A DNA stretch of 6,587 nucleotides from a bacterium (lineage in GTDB: Bacteria > Verrucomicrobiota > Verrucomicrobiia > Opitutales > UBA953). The notes beneath the pieces are model-generated. The model was given only the letters and a program-made list of their open reading frames with translations, was not told where the DNA came from and did no database searches. Within the stretch, counting starts at the first letter, position 1. Each line of letters opens with the position of its first letter. The translations under genes and the position numbers were made by a program. Positions 1-6,587 of the stretch are shown one piece after another. The stretch spans positions 1 through 6,587 of the forward strand of contig RFOO01000061.1 of the NCBI GenBank assembly GCA_009926645.1, given 5' to 3'.

Positions 1-46
1 CATTATCCTGGATATAAGGTTCCAACTCACAAAGCTGCTGGCATGA
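1..46 (+). other. Possible 3' end of an upstream gene overlapping the helicase start (ATGA)
   Basis: Reading from base 2, the sequence is open for 14 codons (IILDIRFQLTKLLA) and ends at TGA 44-46, which overlaps the helicase ATG at 43-45 as ATGA. This is the usual geometry of translationally coupled genes. It would also explain why no Shine-Dalgarno sequence stands before that ATG. The helicase frame itself is also open back to base 1 (reading HYPGYKVPTHKAAG before the Met), so a longer helicase N-terminus starting outside the window cannot be excluded. With only 14 codons visible, no identity can be given for the upstream frame and it may be chance. Confidence 0.25.
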
Positions 47-3000
47 AACCAGTGCAGCCCGGACTTTATGAAGCGATCGTTACTGAGCGGCTTAAAAAGG
101 CATTAGCCGAGTCCGGACTTAAACATGAATTTGAAAAACTTGATAAAGCAGACTCCCCTTATCTTCTAGCTCAGTATTTGAATTTGTTGACCCTTCAAAC
201 ACTCGAAAGCGTCGATGAGGATGATGCTAGAACTAAACAGTTGGAAGTCGCCAACGCCATTCTATCCACCCTTGAACGTTTTAATTCTAACTTATCCGGA
301 GAACGCGTAGACAGCACAAAAGAATTCCTGCGAGGCATTTTAGCAGTCGGCCAAAATAAACTGCCTCAATCACCAAGCACACCTCTAAACGAAAGCGCAC
401 TCTTCACTGGTTCATCACAAAGTCCTCAGCTAAGTAATGAACTTTTGCATGAAATGAAGTCGGCCGATCGCGTTGATATCATCGTCTCATTTATTAAAAA
501 CTCAGGCTTTCGAATCTTAAGAGAAGGTTTTGATAGTCTAAGAAATAGAAACGTAAAAGTTCGTATCATAACAACAACATACATGGGAGCAAGTGACCCT
601 GAAGCAATCTCTGCACTATCTAGTTACCCCAATGTTGAAGTTAAAGTTTCATACGACACAAACAGCACGCGGCTACACGCTAAAGCTTATTTTTTCGAAC
701 GCCTAAGCGGCTATAGCACAGCCTATGTTGGTTCATCCAATATGTCCAATCCAGCCATGACTGAAGGACTGGAATGGAACCTTAAAGCAACCCAGCAAGA
801 CCTACCGAATATCATCAAAGCATTCGAGGCTGAATTTAGCAGTTACTGGAATGACGAACGTTTTCAGGCTTACAAACCAAGTGATGAGCCTAAATTAAAG
901 AAAGCTCTTATTGCGGGACGTTCAGAACAGTTGCCGGATCAAAAATTATTTTTAATCGATGTCTCACCTCGAGTGTACCAAGAAAGAATACTCGAAGAGT
1001 TAAACGCTGAACGCGTTATTCGAAATTCCTATCGTAATCTAATCGTTGCAGCAACTGGAACAGGAAAAACAGTTATCTCGGCATTTGATTACAAGAAATT
1101 TTGTGAACAGAAAGGCGGCAAAAGACCAAAGCTACTATTCTTAGCGCATCGCGAGGAAATACTAAATCAAAGCATACAAACCTACCGTCATGTTCTTAAA
1201 GATGCTTCCTTTGGTGAACTGATGGGTGGTAGCAACGGTGACGCATCCTCGATGGATCATCTTTTTTGTACAATACAGACAGCATCATCACGAACACTAT
1301 GGCAAACTCTTGGGCCAAAGTTTTATGACTTCATTGTAATTGATGAAGCACATCACTCGGCAGCTTCTACCTACGAGGAAATTTTAAATGGATTCAGCCC
1401 AGAGATACTATTGGGAATGACGGCTACACCCGAACGAATGGACGGAGAATCAATACTCCCCTTCTTTAATAATCGTATCGCGGCCGAACTTAGACTGCCA
1501 GAAGCGCTGGAAGAAAAACTGCTGTGTCCATTCCAATACTTCTGTGTCTCAGATCCCGTGAGTATTGCTGACAATTCGTTCTGGGAATTAGGTAAATATA
1601 AAACTTCCGCATTAGAGAAAGCTTACGTTACTGATTCGGCCACATCTGACCAAAGACTTCATGCAATATTAAGTGCCGTCGAAAGATATAATTTGGGGAA
1701 TTTATCAGCGGTAAAAGGACTAGGTTTTTGCGTAAGCATTAAGCACGCTGAATTTATGGCGCAGGCTTTTAATGCCAAAGGAATAGCCTCTGAATCACTC
1801 ACCAGTCAGACTAGCGATGATGTCCGTAAAGCCGCTATCCAGAAACTGCGATCCGGTGAATTGAAATTTATCTTCACCGTCGATCTATTCAACGAGGGTG
1901 TAGATATACCTGAAGCAAATCAGGTCTTATTCCTGAGGCCTACCGACAGCTTAACTGTCTTCCTGCAGCAATTAGGGCGGGGACTCAGACACGCTAAAGG
2001 AAAAGAGTGCCTAGTCGTTTTAGACTTTGTTGCGCAGATGCATAAGAAGTATCGCGTCGACAGAAAATTTGCCGCACTTCTTCCGAATAACAGATATAAT
2101 ATTAAAAAAGAAATTGAGGCAGGGTTTCCACATATGGCACCCGGTTGCTCAATACAGCTAGAGGCTCAGGCGATGGAACAAGTAATAGCCAATATCAAAG
2201 CCGCATACTCCAATCTCAAGAATTACGTCATCGAAACGCTCAAGACATTCGAACAAGACACCGGGAAAGAACTTACCTTTTCTAATTACATTTATACCTA
2301 CGATATCGATCCGAGCCGACTTTTAGACATCAAGCCATGGAACCAATGGAAGAATGAAGCCAAAGGAATTGTGGCTGAGCCAGAACCCGATCAAAACGCA
2401 CTCAAACAAGCCGCAGAACGAGTCGCCTTATCCACCGGACCTTATTACCTAAAGGCCTTAAGAGGGCTTCCTGAAACAGGTTTAAATATGGTTAATAACG
2501 GCGACCAGACTGCGCTGATGTTACACGCATTGTTATGGCAAAAACCCGGAGAAAAATTAGGGATGAAAACCCTAAGTGATTCCTTTTTAAGATTAAAAAC
2601 GAATCCTCGTGCGCTTGGTGACCTGGTTGAAATTGCAGACTTCAAACTTAATCAGACTAAAACCATTGGCAATAGGCCCTACCCAGAGGTCAATTTAGAA
2701 CTCCACGCACACTATAGTAATGATGAAATACAAGCTGCGTTTGGCAGAGATGTTTTCAATGAGTCAGGACAAAAAGGCATAGGCGTACTTCATTTTCCTT
2801 GGTGTAAAGCTTACGCACTACTCGTTACATTACAGAAATCAGATAAAGATTTCTCTCCGTCTACAATGTACAAAGACTTCCCTATCGGGCGTGATAAATT
2901 CCATATCGATTCACAGTCTAATACCTCAGAAAGCTCTGTCACGGCGCAGAATTGTATTCACCATAAAGAGCTGGGATATTCGATTCATCTATTTGTAAGA

Positions 3001-3123
3001 AATACTCGATCAATCGGGCCAGCGACTGCACCGTTTCAGTACATGGGTAAGGTTAACTATCTTGAACACAAAGGTGAGTGCCCTATTGGCTTTACTTGGC
3101 AACTGGAACATCCTTTGCCTTAA
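43..3123 (+). CDS. PLD-nuclease / SF2 DEAH helicase / DUF3427 fusion protein
   Basis: This is a predicted cytoplasmic DNA- or RNA-acting enzyme that joins a nuclease to an ATP-driven translocase. Residues about 130-275 form a phospholipase-D-type domain with one HKD-like motif: H212-A-K214, then G230-S-S-N233. The usual Asp position holds E219. Residues about 305-690 form a superfamily 2 helicase core: Q313 (Q-motif-like), Walker A ATGTGKT (337-343), LAHREE (367-372), DEAH (434-437), TAT (460-462), motif V around NEGVDIP (617-623) and motif VI QQLGRGLR (642-649). All expected catalytic residues are present. The C-terminal part, about 800-1026, resembles DUF3427, with HKELGYSIHLFVR (974-986) and the ending WQLEHPLP. 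Family members typically begin with a GLYE-like segment close to the N-terminus, as here (GLYEAIVTERL), which supports the ATG at 43 despite the absent Shine-Dalgarno sequence and an upstream-open frame. The length of about 1000 residues is usual for the family. The gene is AT-richer than its downstream neighbours. The biochemical role is not established; a defence or nucleic-acid-quality role is inferred from architecture. Confidence 0.93.
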   Translation: MKPVQPGLYEAIVTERLKKALAESGLKHEFEKLDKADSPYLLAQYLNLLTLQTLESVDEDDARTKQLEVANAILSTLERFNSNLSGERVDSTKEFLRGILAVGQNKLPQSPSTPLNESALFTGSSQSPQLSNELLHEMKSADRVDIIVSFIKNSGFRILREGFDSLRNRNVKVRIITTTYMGASDPEAISALSSYPNVEVKVSYDTNSTRLHAKAYFFERLSGYSTAYVGSSNMSNPAMTEGLEWNLKATQQDLPNIIKAFEAEFSSYWNDERFQAYKPSDEPKLKKALIAGRSEQLPDQKLFLIDVSPRVYQERILEELNAERVIRNSYRNLIVAATGTGKTVISAFDYKKFCEQKGGKRPKLLFLAHREEILNQSIQTYRHVLKDASFGELMGGSNGDASSMDHLFCTIQTASSRTLWQTLGPKFYDFIVIDEAHHSAASTYEEILNGFSPEILLGMTATPERMDGESILPFFNNRIAAELRLPEALEEKLLCPFQYFCVSDPVSIADNSFWELGKYKTSALEKAYVTDSATSDQRLHAILSAVERYNLGNLSAVKGLGFCVSIKHAEFMAQAFNAKGIASESLTSQTSDDVRKAAIQKLRSGELKFIFTVDLFNEGVDIPEANQVLFLRPTDSLTVFLQQLGRGLRHAKGKECLVVLDFVAQMHKKYRVDRKFAALLPNNRYNIKKEIEAGFPHMAPGCSIQLEAQAMEQVIANIKAAYSNLKNYVIETLKTFEQDTGKELTFSNYIYTYDIDPSRLLDIKPWNQWKNEAKGIVAEPEPDQNALKQAAERVALSTGPYYLKALRGLPETGLNMVNNGDQTALMLHALLWQKPGEKLGMKTLSDSFLRLKTNPRALGDLVEIADFKLNQTKTIGNRPYPEVNLELHAHYSNDEIQAAFGRDVFNESGQKGIGVLHFPWCKAYALLVTLQKSDKDFSPSTMYKDFPIGRDKFHIDSQSNTSESSVTAQNCIHHKELGYSIHLFVRNTRSIGPATAPFQYMGKVNYLEHKGECPIGFTWQLEHPLP

Positions 3124-3129
3124 AAGACC

Positions 3130-3146
3130 GATAATTTAAAATTATC
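3130..3146 (+). terminator. AT-rich perfect inverted repeat after the helicase stop; weak terminator candidate
   Basis: GATAATTT (3130-3137) and AAATTATC (3139-3146) are exact reverse complements separated by one base. The repeat begins seven bases after the helicase stop codon. The position suits a terminator or a mRNA 3'-end processing hairpin. However, the stem is nearly all A-T and no run of T follows, so it is not a classical intrinsic terminator. In double-stranded DNA the same palindrome could be a protein-binding site. Confidence 0.3.
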
Positions 3147-3148
3147 CT

Positions 3149-3180
3149 AACCAGTTTATTATAAAACTTTCATCCTGGTT
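3149..3180 (+). terminator. Second inverted repeat (AACCAG / CTGGTT), possible hairpin
   Basis: AACCAG (3149-3154) pairs with CTGGTT (3175-3180) across a 20-base AT-rich loop. The loop contains a competing smaller pairing, AGTTT (3153-3157) with AAACT (3164-3168). Such stems are common by chance at this size. It lies between the helicase stop and the promoter of the next gene, so it could help end the first transcript. No clear T-tract follows. Confidence 0.22.
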
Positions 3181-3195
3181 TCCACCTCGAATAAG

Positions 3196-3222
3196 TTGCG
3201 TTTGGGACGGTGAGGGTATAAT
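3196..3222 (+). promoter_or_regulatory. Sigma-70-type promoter for the AddB-like gene
   Basis: A perfect -10 hexamer TATAAT lies at 3217-3222, preceded by TTGCGT at 3196-3201 as a -35 with 15 bases between them, a little short of the usual 16-18. Transcription would be expected to begin near 3229, only about 10 bases before the ATG at 3240. The promoter lies right before the AddB-like gene and would drive it and the coupled helicase gene separately from the upstream gene. Confidence 0.5.
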
Positions 3223-3239
3223 CCATTCCCTCCCCCTTC

Positions 3240-6173
3240 ATGCCCGTTTCGAAAGTCTACATAGGTTGGTCTGAATCTTTTGCCCCAAGGGTCGCTCAAG
3301 AGATTCTGGCGGTGACAAAAAACGATAAAATCCCCGGCGGCCAAGCCATCGACCTTTCAAAACACCGCATCATCGTCCCCTCGCAGTTCGCCGGCCGTCT
3401 GATTCGCGAACAACTCGCGATTCAGTCCCCCCACGGCATCCTGCTCCCGAAAATCGAAACGCCAGAAAGTTTCCTCAACTGGGGCGATCGAAACCTAGAA
3501 ATCGCCACACAAGAAACCTGCCTGCTCGCCTGGATGCAGATTTTAATGAGCGAGAATTTTAATCGCGCAGACTACCCTCACCTCTTCCCAGTCGAAACAG
3601 ACCGAGGCTTCGACTTCTCCTCCGCCCAAGTCTTCGCCCAACAACTGATGAACCTGCGCGACCAATTAGGCGGCTCGCGCATCGCCCATAATTTCAAAAA
3701 GGTATCCGAAATCTGCCAAGAAGAACCTCAACGCTGGGAAGACCTCGCCCGCTTAGAATTCCAATACCTCACCCTCCTGAATCGGATGGGCAAAGCGGAC
3801 CACAATCAACTGCGTACAACCCTAGCCACCAGTGATGACATGCCCGAAGGGGTCGAAACGGTCTGGCTTGTCGGACTACTCGACCCGCAACCGCTACTGC
3901 TCGAAGCCCTCCATCGACGGCAAGACCGCCTCAACATCCAACTCATCATCGGCGCCGATGCCAGCGAAGCCGATGCATTCGATAACTGGGGCCGACCAGA
4001 CACGGAGTACTGGAAAAATCATCGTAGCTCGTGGGCAAATTTCGAACAAACGGTCCACGTGGTCCATCACCCCGAACACGGTCTGAATCGATTAAGCCAA
4101 ATTTTACAGAATCAAAAACCTGCTTACGGCACCACCGCCATCGTGCCCTGCGAACGCGAAAGGTATCCAGCGATGATTAGCGACCGCCTAAAATCCCTCG
4201 GCGCTGAATCACTCAATCCGATGGGCGAATTACACGGAGATCACATCATCCACCATAGTTTAAACGCCCTTTGTCAGGTGATTGAAAATCCAACTTTCGC
4301 AAATCTCAGAAAAATCCTGCTCTACCCCACGCTCAGCGAAAATCTTTTAAGTCAGCCCATCGATTTTTTAAGACTGAATGAATTGCTCGATGCCTTAAGT
4401 CAGCGCAAGCCACCGCAAAATTTATCACAGCTGGTAGATTTTGCCGATAAAATCGAAATCCCACACGACGGAGATAAACGCGAAATTTATCAGGCCAAAC
4501 AAATCAAGAGTCTCACCCCTTTACTCAAGGAAATCGTCCACCGTATTCACTCACTGCCCAAAGACCCGAAATCATTAGGCCAAACTCTCTTGTTGCTGGT
4601 CCAAAAGAAAACCCCCGATGCCGATAAACTAGCCCATGAGTTCACCTTGGAAGTATCGGATACGATTGAAGAAACTTTGCATAACTTCTGCCAGCACGAT
4701 GGCCCCGATAGTAAACTCTCTGCGATTGAATGGATTAAACTGACGTTGAGCGTTTGCGGACAGGAACGTTTTCGCAAAAGCGACGTAACTCATCCTATCA
4801 ACCTGCCAGGTTGGATGGAAGCAGTCTGGGAACCGGTACCACATCTCATTATTTTTGGTCTGACCGATGACTTAATTCCGCAATCCAACCACTCCCACCC
4901 GTTCCTACCAGCCCGACTGCGCCGAGCATTACAGCTAAGCACCGCCGAAAACCATTTTGCCAATGCAGCCTATAGTTTAGAACGCATTCGACGTTCTCGA
5001 CCTCAGGGACGCGTGGATATCATCGTACCTCGACATAACTCAGACGGCGATGGACTCCGCCCCTCGCGTCTTCTTTTCCAATGCACCGACGATGAACTCG
5101 TCCAACGCGTGCATTATTTGTTCGAAAGTGAATTAGCCACCGAGAGCGAACCTTTCTGGAATATTCCCGCTAACCTTCGCCTAACTCCCGTCGCCAAACC
5201 CCAACAGCTCGAACGCGTACAAAAACGTATCTCCGCGACGGCTTTTAGAAACTATTTGAGTAATCCCGCTGATTTTTGGCTCAAAAACGTCCTACAGTTA
5301 CAAGAAACCCATCACGACACGGCGGAATTGAATCACGCTGAGTTTGGTTCTCTGGTTCACTCTGCGCTCGAAAAATTCGGTCGCGAAGAATCCAACCGCA
5401 CCCTCCGCAACGCCGATGAGATTGCGAAAAAACTTTCTCAATGCTTGGACGATTATTTCGCCGAGGCCTTTGGAAATATCGATGACAATAACGACCCCGA
5501 GTACCGCGGCATCCTCTTACAACGCGAAACCGCCCGAGATCGCTTAACCCGCTTCGCCCCGCTTCAAGCACAACTGGTGGAGGAAGGCTGGCTCATCCAG
5601 TCGGTCGAAGGAGAACTACCCACCTTAACCATCGGGAAAATGGAGGTCGGGGGACGCTATGACAGGCTTGATTATAATGCCGCCAAAGACCTGTGGCGGG
5701 TCTACGACTATAAGAGTTTCAATAGGGTAAACACCCCAGAGAAAAAGCACTTTACAGAGTTGAAGGCCAACAGTAAGCGCAACCCGGATTTCGAATTTGA
5801 AAGTGGCGGAACTCGAAAAAACGGCGAGACCATCTTCTGTCGCTGGGATGACCTTCAACTCCCAGTTTATTATCGCAATCTCCGCCAAGGAAATCCGGAG
5901 ATAGCCAAGAGCCAAGGGCTGGAGATTGGTTATATTGTGCTACCGGAAGATGGACCAGCCGAAGCGAACCTCTGGGAAAATTATCAAAAGGTGGAGACCA
6001 AGGCCAATGCCGCGATTGAAAAAATCGTGCAGCGAATTCAACAAGCCCGCCCAGAATTTTTCGCCTTCGAGCGAGATGGCACCTACCCTGTCTTCCCTCA
6101 CTTCTCCAAACGCAAACCAGAGTCGTATATGGATGTAACTAAACTCGGTACAACGGAGGACTCTGGCCAATGA
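3240..6173 (+). CDS. AddB-like PD-(D/E)XK nuclease subunit of an AddAB-type helicase-nuclease
   Basis: This 977-residue protein is the probable nuclease partner of the helicase encoded next, acting on double-strand DNA ends in recombinational repair. The N-terminal half is an inactive-helicase-like AddB region: IIVPSQFAGRLIREQL near the start, FGLTDDLIP (539-547) and PSRLLF (608-613). No GxGKT P-loop is seen in the N-terminus, so it probably does not bind ATP in the usual way. The C-terminal third is a RecB-type PD-(D/E)XK nuclease: GSLVH with H707, GRYDRLD with D808, DYK with D823 and K825, and QLPVYY with Q873 and Y877. The catalytic set is complete. The cysteines that hold an iron-sulfur cluster in many AddB proteins are absent: the position before PADFWL is N675 and no cysteine triplet lies near the C-terminus. 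An in-frame TAA at 3219 and no other start codon after it make ATG 3240 the earliest start. No Shine-Dalgarno sequence precedes it. Its stop overlaps the next start as ATGA. AddB-like rather than true AddB is the safe name. Confidence 0.88.
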   Translation: MPVSKVYIGWSESFAPRVAQEILAVTKNDKIPGGQAIDLSKHRIIVPSQFAGRLIREQLAIQSPHGILLPKIETPESFLNWGDRNLEIATQETCLLAWMQILMSENFNRADYPHLFPVETDRGFDFSSAQVFAQQLMNLRDQLGGSRIAHNFKKVSEICQEEPQRWEDLARLEFQYLTLLNRMGKADHNQLRTTLATSDDMPEGVETVWLVGLLDPQPLLLEALHRRQDRLNIQLIIGADASEADAFDNWGRPDTEYWKNHRSSWANFEQTVHVVHHPEHGLNRLSQILQNQKPAYGTTAIVPCERERYPAMISDRLKSLGAESLNPMGELHGDHIIHHSLNALCQVIENPTFANLRKILLYPTLSENLLSQPIDFLRLNELLDALSQRKPPQNLSQLVDFADKIEIPHDGDKREIYQAKQIKSLTPLLKEIVHRIHSLPKDPKSLGQTLLLLVQKKTPDADKLAHEFTLEVSDTIEETLHNFCQHDGPDSKLSAIEWIKLTLSVCGQERFRKSDVTHPINLPGWMEAVWEPVPHLIIFGLTDDLIPQSNHSHPFLPARLRRALQLSTAENHFANAAYSLERIRRSRPQGRVDIIVPRHNSDGDGLRPSRLLFQCTDDELVQRVHYLFESELATESEPFWNIPANLRLTPVAKPQQLERVQKRISATAFRNYLSNPADFWLKNVLQLQETHHDTAELNHAEFGSLVHSALEKFGREESNRTLRNADEIAKKLSQCLDDYFAEAFGNIDDNNDPEYRGILLQRETARDRLTRFAPLQAQLVEEGWLIQSVEGELPTLTIGKMEVGGRYDRLDYNAAKDLWRVYDYKSFNRVNTPEKKHFTELKANSKRNPDFEFESGGTRKNGETIFCRWDDLQLPVYYRNLRQGNPEIAKSQGLEIGYIVLPEDGPAEANLWENYQKVETKANAAIEKIVQRIQQARPEFFAFERDGTYPVFPHFSKRKPESYMDVTKLGTTEDSGQ
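6155..6160 (+). promoter_or_regulatory. Shine-Dalgarno site of the AddA/UvrD-like gene
   Basis: GGAGGA stands nine bases before ATG 6170, inside the last codons of the AddB-like gene. It fixes the start of the helicase gene and contrasts with the two upstream large genes, neither of which has a recognisable Shine-Dalgarno sequence. Confidence 0.75.
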
Positions 6174-6538
6174 AGACGATTTTAAATACTTCCATTTTGG
6201 CTTCCGCAGGAACGGGCAAAACTTTCCAATTATCGGATCGCATCATCGCTCTACTCGCCAGCGGCCAAGTCAAACACGATGAAATCGCTGCCCTGACTTT
6301 CACCCGCGCCGCCGCGGCTGAATTTATTATTAAAGTCGTCGCCAAACTCAAAGACGCCGCCAGCGATGAGAAAAAACACCGGGCTTTATGTGAGCGACTC
6401 GGCTTATCGCCCGAAAAATACACCCAGAAGCATTTTTGCGAAATGCTCCGACAGGCTCTCTACGCCTCAAACCGAGTGACGATGGGCACGCTCGACAGTT
6501 TCTTCGCTAAACTGGTCATCACTTCCCCCTCGAGGTAG
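6170..6538 (+). CDS. AddA/UvrD-like SF1 helicase, N-terminal piece ended by a frameshift
   Basis: This frame gives 122 residues that match only the beginning of a UvrD/RecB/AddA-type superfamily 1 DNA helicase, whose full members usually run to about 1000 residues or more. Visible motifs are Walker A ASAGTGKT (11-18), motif Ia LTFTRAAAAEF (42-52) and a motif Ib-like MGTLDSFF (105-112). The protein would be the ATP-driven motor that works with the AddB-like nuclease on broken DNA ends. The start is well supported by GGAGGA nine bases upstream and by the ATGA overlap with the preceding stop, which implies translational coupling in one operon. The family resemblance breaks off after FFAKLV. The last residues (ITSPSR) and the TAG at 6536-6538 come from a shifted frame, and the homologous sequence resumes in the -1 frame. 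If the base change is real and not bypassed, the product lacks most helicase motifs and cannot be active. Confidence 0.85.
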   Translation: MKTILNTSILASAGTGKTFQLSDRIIALLASGQVKHDEIAALTFTRAAAAEFIIKVVAKLKDAASDEKKHRALCERLGLSPEKYTQKHFCEMLRQALYASNRVTMGTLDSFFAKLVITSPSR

Positions 6539-6587
6539 GATTGAGCAACGGAAGTGCCAAAACCATTCCCGACCAAGAAGCCGATGA
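6511..6587 (+). pseudogene. Out-of-frame continuation of the AddA/UvrD-like helicase, running off the window
   Basis: Reading codons from 6517 gives HHFPLEVGLSNGSAKTIP and onward to the window edge without a stop. This frame is closed upstream by TAA at 6508-6510. Helicases of this kind commonly carry an FP(L/Y)E(L/V)GL-like stretch six residues after the TLDSFF motif. Joining FFAKLV to HHFPLEVGL gives exactly that spacing. The switch must fall between 6511 and 6535, most likely before the TTC at 6523. The pattern equals loss of one base (or a -1 slip) around GTCAT at 6515-6519. The rest of the gene lies beyond the window, so whether it is otherwise intact is unknown. Confidence 0.7.

Noticed and set aside
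13..18. TATAAG as a -10 element for the helicase gene
   Set aside because: The matching -35 region would fall outside the window, and AT-rich hexamers of this quality are common by chance.
3159..3344. Minus-strand reading frame of 61 codons across the intergenic gap
   Set aside because: It covers the promoter and first codons of the AddB-like gene, has no recognised domain, and is short enough to be chance.
3832..4086. Plus-strand 84-codon frame inside the AddB-like gene
   Set aside because: Out-of-frame shadow with a low-complexity Ser/Lys-rich product; the main frame is continuous and conserved here.
5281..5571. Minus-strand reading frame of 96 codons inside the AddB-like gene
   Set aside because: It lies wholly within a well-supported gene on the other strand, spanning the PD-(D/E)XK domain start, and its product is Arg/Gly-rich without recognisable domain features.
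6139..6423. Minus-strand reading frame of 94 codons across the AddB-like/helicase junction
   Set aside because: It is antisense to the clear Walker A and motif Ia coding sequence of the helicase; its Ala/Ser-rich product reflects the complementary codons.
6509..6520. Programmed -1 ribosomal frameshift signal in the helicase gene
   Set aside because: The bases AAACTGGTCATC contain no X-XXY-YYZ slippery heptamer and I see no strong stem just downstream; a simple indel or sequencing error is more economical.

Overview
This is a gene-dense bacterial window, read entirely on the + strand, carrying DNA-processing genes. It has two large intact genes, the start of a third, and one intergenic gap of about 116 bases. 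I see no tRNA, rRNA, CRISPR array, insertion sequence or transposase. Long minus-strand reading frames exist but look like shadows of the real genes. The organism cannot be fixed from sequence alone. The mid-range GC, the gene-start signals and the style of the AddA/AddB-like pair (a UvrD-type helicase start with ILASAGTGKT and a TLDSFF motif) remind me of Verrucomicrobiota such as Opitutales. That is an impression, not evidence.

Region 1 (about 43-3123) encodes a 1026-residue fusion protein. It has an N-terminal phospholipase-D-type (HKD) nuclease domain, a complete superfamily 2 DEAH helicase core, and a C-terminal domain of the kind named DUF3427. Proteins of this architecture are scattered among bacteria and are often met in accessory or defence-like regions. 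The gene looks intact. It is more AT-rich than the genes after it, which fits separate ancestry. Its ATG overlaps a TGA in another frame (ATGA at 43-46), so an upstream gene may run into it.

Region 2 (3124-3239) is intergenic. It holds two inverted repeats just after the helicase stop and, further on, a perfect TATAAT with a plausible -35. The TATAAT lies so close to the next ATG that the transcript would be nearly leaderless.

Region 3 (3240-6587) is an apparent two-gene operon. The first gene encodes a 977-residue AddB-like protein with a C-terminal PD-(D/E)XK (RecB-type) nuclease domain, without a P-loop or iron-sulfur cysteines. The second is the start of an AddA/UvrD-like superfamily 1 helicase, coupled by a 4-base ATGA overlap and preceded by a good Shine-Dalgarno sequence. 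Together they would form an AddAB-type helicase-nuclease for processing double-strand breaks. The helicase frame stops after 122 codons, while the homologous continuation is readable in the -1 frame. A single-base frameshift therefore lies in 6511-6535: a real mutation, a sequencing error, or less likely programmed recoding.

I did not find a convincing new multi-gene system. The points most worth checking are the frameshift in the helicase gene, the nuclease-helicase-DUF3427 fusion, and the leader-poor promoter of the AddB-like gene.
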